64,000 nucleotides of DNA from UBA1351 sp964563505 (GTDB taxonomy: Bacteria; Bacillota; Clostridia; Lachnospirales; Vallitaleaceae), in contig CAZLXW010000010.1 of the NCBI GenBank assembly GCA_964563505.1, positions 22,048-86,047 on the forward strand. The letters run 5' to 3'. The position numbers were made by a program, and so were the translations under genes. The notes below the pieces were generated by a model. It saw only the letters and a program-made list of their open reading frames with translations, was not told where the DNA came from and did not search any database. Of this stretch, positions 61,011-64,000 are shown in pieces (the first letter of the stretch is position 1; the number at the start of each line of letters is the position of its first letter).

Positions 61011-61781
61011 TCACTCCTCATTGATAAAATTTTTGATAAATGTTCGTCGATGAATCGGACAAGGCCCTATCTGTTTAATACTCTTAATATGCTCGGCTGA
61101 TCCATAACCTTTATTTCGTTTAAATCCATACTCTGGATAAAGCTCATCATATGCATGCATCAATCGATCCCTTGTTACCTTAGCCAAAATACTCGCAGCT
61201 GCAATCGACAAACTTTTGGAATCTCCTTTGATAATTTTTGTTTGTTTTATAGCAACACCCGGAATAATCACTGCATCATTTAACAAATGATCCGGCTCAA
61301 CTTTGCATTGACTTATGGCATGGCGCATAGCTTTATATGTTGCCTGCAAAATGTTTATTTCATCAATCTCACCTTCTGATACAACACCAATCCCATAGGC
61401 ATGGGCTCGAGATATAATCTCATCATACAAATATTCTCTCTTTTGTGCAGAGAGTTTTTTTGAATCATCTATATATAGTATCGGATCTTTTGGATTTAAT
61501 ATAACAACTGCAGCCACAACAGGTCCTGCCAAAGGGCCTCTTCCGGCTTCATCGATACCACCGATAATACTTTCCTGGGGCAACTGTCGCTCATACATGA
61601 GCATTTTTTCTACCCTTGCTTGCTCATTTTCGTAGGCTTTTTTTTCTTTAGCTGCTCTCAACACAAGTTTTTGAACGCCTTTTCGGGCATCTTCGTGATA
61701 CAGTTTAATAAAATCATCTATTTTTTCGACAGATGTCGCTGATAACACTTCTTTGATTGTGGATATTGGTTTTTGTTCCAA
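61011..61781 (-). CDS. rnhB: Ribonuclease HII, TTG start
   Basis: Removes ribonucleotides from DNA. The 256-residue product has an N-terminal helical extension, then the active-site motif IGGIDEAGRGPLAGPVVAAV near residue 72. YIDDSKKLSAQKREYL and AAASILAKVTRDRLM are also seen, together holding the DEDD carboxylates. TTG 61781 follows AAAGGAG at five bases; an upstream in-frame GTG would put that site within the gene. Confidence 0.93.
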   Translation of the reverse strand: MEQKPISTIKEVLSATSVEKIDDFIKLYHEDARKGVQKLVLRAAKEKKAYENEQARVEKMLMYERQLPQESIIGGIDEAGRGPLAGPVVAAVVILNPKDPILYIDDSKKLSAQKREYLYDEIISRAHAYGIGVVSEGEIDEINILQATYKAMRHAISQCKVEPDHLLNDAVIIPGVAIKQTKIIKGDSKSLSIAAASILAKVTRDRLMHAYDELYPEYGFKRNKGYGSAEHIKSIKQIGPCPIHRRTFIKNFINEE

Positions 61782-61791
61782 AACGTCTCCT

Positions 61792-62622
61792 TTATTTAAC
61801 ACGATAATATGAACCTAAAACAACGACATTAAATTCATTCATAACTTGAAGCACCGCTTCCCGCACTTTTTTATTCCGTTGATAACATCCTTCAACATCA
61901 ATAAAAAAATTATAGTTTCCCAGCCCTTTTTTTGTCGGACGCGAAATAATAGAAACTAAGTTAATCTTTTCTTTTGCAAAAACGTTCAAAATATCGACCA
62001 AGAGTCCAGGTCGGTCTTGATCATCATGAATAACTAAGAGGGTTTTCCAGTCTTGGGAAGCACTTAGCTCATCATTGAGTTCAGTTGACAATACAATAAA
62101 TCGCGTTTCATTTTCAACCGAATCCGCAACATCATCCATTTCAAGGGCGAAAGATTGCTCTTGATGTAAAAAATGCATAGGCACAATGGCACCATCTGTT
62201 TTTTTACCCTCAATTAACATTTGATAGGATGCTGAATTGCTTTGGGTTGTAATAATCTGATCCTCTGTAAAATTCTCTAAGAAATCTAAACATTGATTAT
62301 GGGTCTTAAACTGTGCATAGACTCGTTCTACTTGGGATAAAGTATTTGCATTTGAAATAAAACCAAATCGAATGGGTAAAACAATTTCATGAATAATTTT
62401 CAACTTTGAATGGGTCAATAAATCAAGGATTATTTGTACAAAACCATCTAATGTATTTTCAATCGGTATCACTCCATATGAACATTCTGTTCCAATAGCA
62501 TCCAATGTTTTACGCATTGAGGAATAATAGTGTAAATGCCCTTCTAAGTTACGACGTTGCATATATTCTTTTGCTGCTTTTTCTGTATAGGTTCCGCTCG
62601 GCCCAAGCACTGCAATATTCAT
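61792..62622 (-). CDS. pheA: Prephenate dehydratase
   Basis: Converts prephenate to phenylpyruvate in phenylalanine synthesis. The 276-residue monofunctional protein has GPSGTYTEKAAKEYM at the start, YGVIPIENTLDGFVQ near residue 55 and NETRFIVLS near 163. A C-terminal ACT domain follows (DRPGLLVDILNVFAKEKINL). No chorismate mutase domain is present. The promoter overlaps that of the divergent nuclease gene. Confidence 0.96.
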   Translation of the reverse strand: MNIAVLGPSGTYTEKAAKEYMQRRNLEGHLHYYSSMRKTLDAIGTECSYGVIPIENTLDGFVQIILDLLTHSKLKIIHEIVLPIRFGFISNANTLSQVERVYAQFKTHNQCLDFLENFTEDQIITTQSNSASYQMLIEGKKTDGAIVPMHFLHQEQSFALEMDDVADSVENETRFIVLSTELNDELSASQDWKTLLVIHDDQDRPGLLVDILNVFAKEKINLVSIISRPTKKGLGNYNFFIDVEGCYQRNKKVREAVLQVMNEFNVVVLGSYYRVK

Positions 62623-62656
62623 ATTTGACCCACCTTCTTAAGTATTCTCTGCTAAT

Positions 62657-62685
62657 ATTATACATTGAATTCTTTAATCATACAA
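62657..62685 (-). promoter_or_regulatory. pheA promoter
   Basis: TTGTAT, 17 bases, perfect TATAAT on the minus strand, 35 bases before the pheA ATG. It overlaps the plus-strand promoter at 62665-62693. Confidence 0.65.
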
Positions 62686-62693
62686 CGTATAAT
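62665..62693 (+). promoter_or_regulatory. Promoter of the YprB-like gene
   Basis: TTGAAT, 17 bases, perfect TATAAT on the plus strand, 41 bases before ATG 62734. Because the two promoters overlap, polymerase binding at one should exclude the other. Confidence 0.65.
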
Positions 62694-62733
62694 AAACAGG
62701 AAGTTATCATCCTCATCGTTGAAAGGACGCCTT

Positions 62734-63840
62734 ATGCAAATTATTACTAAAAAAATACATGAAACTGAATATGCCTATATATTAGAACTCCCCTCATTTT
62801 ATGAAGATTGTTGTTATATCGATATAGAAACGACCGGATTTGATCGTAACCGACATATGATTTATCTCGTCGGTCTCATATTTCAGACAAATGGCACTTT
62901 TTATTTACAACAATATTTATGCGACAAAGAATCGGATGAATACGAACTCTTATATCGGATTAATCAACACTTATCCCAATACAAATATCTTATACATTTT
63001 AATGGACAAAGTTTTGACTTACCCTTTATTAAATCACGATTAGCACTCTATCAAATCAAAGAAGAAATTATTGGATGCCAATCCATTGATTACTATCAAG
63101 CATTGAAGCCATACAAAAACTTTCTTCGAACAGATAACCTAAAATTAAAAACGGTCGAACAGTTACTCGGATATAAACGCTTGGACCCATTTAGTGGCGG
63201 AGAACTTATCGAACTCTATCATATGTATGTTCAAGGAAATGAAAAACTCAAGCCAATATTACTCTTGCATAACGAAGAAGATATGATAGGACTTTATTAT
63301 CTTAATGCATTTTATCCTTTATTCACACTTTTTTATGAAAAAACAAACACTGTCAATTATCGCAAAGAAACCACACCTAATCACCTTGACTCCCTTGTCT
63401 TGTCTGCCTCGCTACCCCAAAGCAAGCATTATTATGCCTTCACCCATCAAACCCCTTATGGCCATGTTGAGGCATTGCATGATCGATTGATATGTTCCCT
63501 TCCAATATATACCGGAATATTAAAACACTTTTATTCCAATTATAAAGACTATTATTACTTACCAGTTGAAGATTATGCGATACACAAGTCAGTAGCCGGA
63601 TATGTCCATCATGACTATAAGAAAAAAGCGACCAAGACAACAGCATATGTCAAAAAAAAGGACACCTATATTCGATGTCCTCTGAGCGAAAAAGAAATTG
63701 AGCGTTTGCAAGCGACCCATAGATCCATTACGCTCTTTCATGCTGATGCGGATGAAATATTTACATATATTCAAATCGACGACTTCAAAACGATTGCCCA
63801 GGATTTGTTTTGTGCTATTACGAAAGCGATTCTATTTTAG
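62734..63840 (+). CDS. YprB-like ribonuclease-H-like exonuclease
   Basis: The 368-residue product has an N-terminal RNase-H-like DEDD exonuclease domain. The first acidic motif is YIDIETTGFDRNRHMIYLVG near residue 28 and the second FNGQSFDLPFIKSRL near 90. The third, NEEDMIGLYYLN, lies near 180. The C-terminal 170 residues are of no recognised fold. ATG 62734 follows AAAGGACG; the longer in-frame reading is rejected. Family function is probably DNA- or RNA-related and not established. Its stop overlaps that of convergent cheR. Confidence 0.87.
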   Translation: MQIITKKIHETEYAYILELPSFYEDCCYIDIETTGFDRNRHMIYLVGLIFQTNGTFYLQQYLCDKESDEYELLYRINQHLSQYKYLIHFNGQSFDLPFIKSRLALYQIKEEIIGCQSIDYYQALKPYKNFLRTDNLKLKTVEQLLGYKRLDPFSGGELIELYHMYVQGNEKLKPILLLHNEEDMIGLYYLNAFYPLFTLFYEKTNTVNYRKETTPNHLDSLVLSASLPQSKHYYAFTHQTPYGHVEALHDRLICSLPIYTGILKHFYSNYKDYYYLPVEDYAIHKSVAGYVHHDYKKKATKTTAYVKKKDTYIRCPLSEKEIERLQATHRSITLFHADADEIFTYIQIDDFKTIAQDLFCAITKAILF

Positions 63841-64000
63841 TGTGAAATTTCCCCGGCTTTTTTGTAAAAAAAAGTATAGTCTGACAAAAAATTATAACGG
63901 TGGGATTGGATTATTTGTTCTGTACTTCCCACGAAAAGAATACCATCTTTTTTTAAGGACTGATTAAACCGTGTATAGATTTTATCTTTGGCTTCTTCCG
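63837..64000 (-). CDS. cheR: CheR chemotaxis methyltransferase, C-terminal end (cut by window edge)
   Basis: Reading the minus strand from the right edge gives about 53 residues, including KDKIYTRFNQSLKKDGILFV and GSTEQIIQSHRYNF, ending with YTFFYKK. This is the conserved end of CheR, which methylates chemoreceptors with S-adenosylmethionine. The catalytic core lies beyond the window. The stop codon overlaps the stop of the YprB-like gene by a few bases. Confidence 0.82.
   Translation of the reverse strand, partial: EEAKDKIYTRFNQSLKKDGILFVGSTEQIIQSHRYNFLSDYTFFYKKAGEISH

Noticed and set aside
1..64000. CRISPR arrays, insertion sequences, prophage, tRNA or rRNA genes
   Set aside because: No regularly spaced repeats, transposase, integrase or phage motifs, or recognisable RNA gene sequences were seen on either strand.

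Overview
The window looks like a chromosomal segment of a low-GC, Gram-positive, anaerobic, motile member of the Clostridia. An order such as Lachnospirales is an inference, since there is no rRNA here to anchor it. The evidence is the combination of a six-gene Rnf complex, an [FeFe]-hydrogenase-like protein, a Firmicutes ylm/divIVA cluster, RecU, YlmH, YlxR/YlxQ, a HisZ-dependent short HisG, and flagellar and chemotaxis genes. Nearly all genes are on the minus strand. Only four complete genes and one small one read on the plus strand. I saw no tRNA, rRNA, CRISPR array, insertion sequence or prophage, and no stretch above 300 bases lacks a gene.

Layout, left to right (most genes are transcribed right to left). 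(1) 1-5901: a division cluster, ytqA - HlyD-like - yggS - sepF - yggT - ylmH - divIVA - aroB (aroB is cut by the left edge). (2) 6065-6481: a small plus-strand P-loop protein, closed by a bidirectional terminator. (3) 6538-15826: cell shape and division, DUF4321 - maf - radC - mreC - mreD - PBP2 - minC - minD - minE - rodA - mgsA. (4) 15913-20824: rnfCDGEAB, an ion-pumping ferredoxin:NAD oxidoreductase. (5) 21038-24051: five tightly packed genes (two DRTGG proteins, two HATPase proteins and an [FeFe]-hydrogenase homologue with a sensory-type active site), ending at a terminator just upstream of rnf. (6) 24204-30683: an accessory stretch with a soluble chemoreceptor fused to a sugar-binding-protein fold, a small Cys-rich protein behind a long hairpin leader, a beta-propeller lactonase, a release-factor-like probable ribosome hibernation protein, a lone flgB and a membrane TrkA-C protein. 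(7) 30693-38324: a complete hisZGDCBHAF(IE) operon with a consensus promoter. (8) 38435-49379: recU, queG, a pseudouridine synthase, dut, an M16 protease, pnp, rpsO, ribF, truB, nrnA and rbfA. This includes a 41-residue Cys/Lys-rich protein between ribF and rpsO. (9) 49406-53660: rimP-nusA-ylxR-ylxQ-infB behind a promoter and a leader terminator. (10) 53762-62622: gpsA, plsY, der, a DUF512 radical-SAM protein, pgeF, yraN, flhX, a FliK-like protein, rnhB and pheA. (11) 62734-64000: a YprB-like nuclease, then the 3' end of cheR.

The housekeeping regions are ordinary in content but contain several structured leaders (rimP, pnp, rpsO, and between pnp and the M16 protease). The most novel-looking parts are the redox-sensing cluster next to rnf, the inverted cytoplasmic chemoreceptor, and the two small Cys-rich proteins. 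Promoter, terminator and RNA-structure calls were made by eye from base pairing and hexamer matches.
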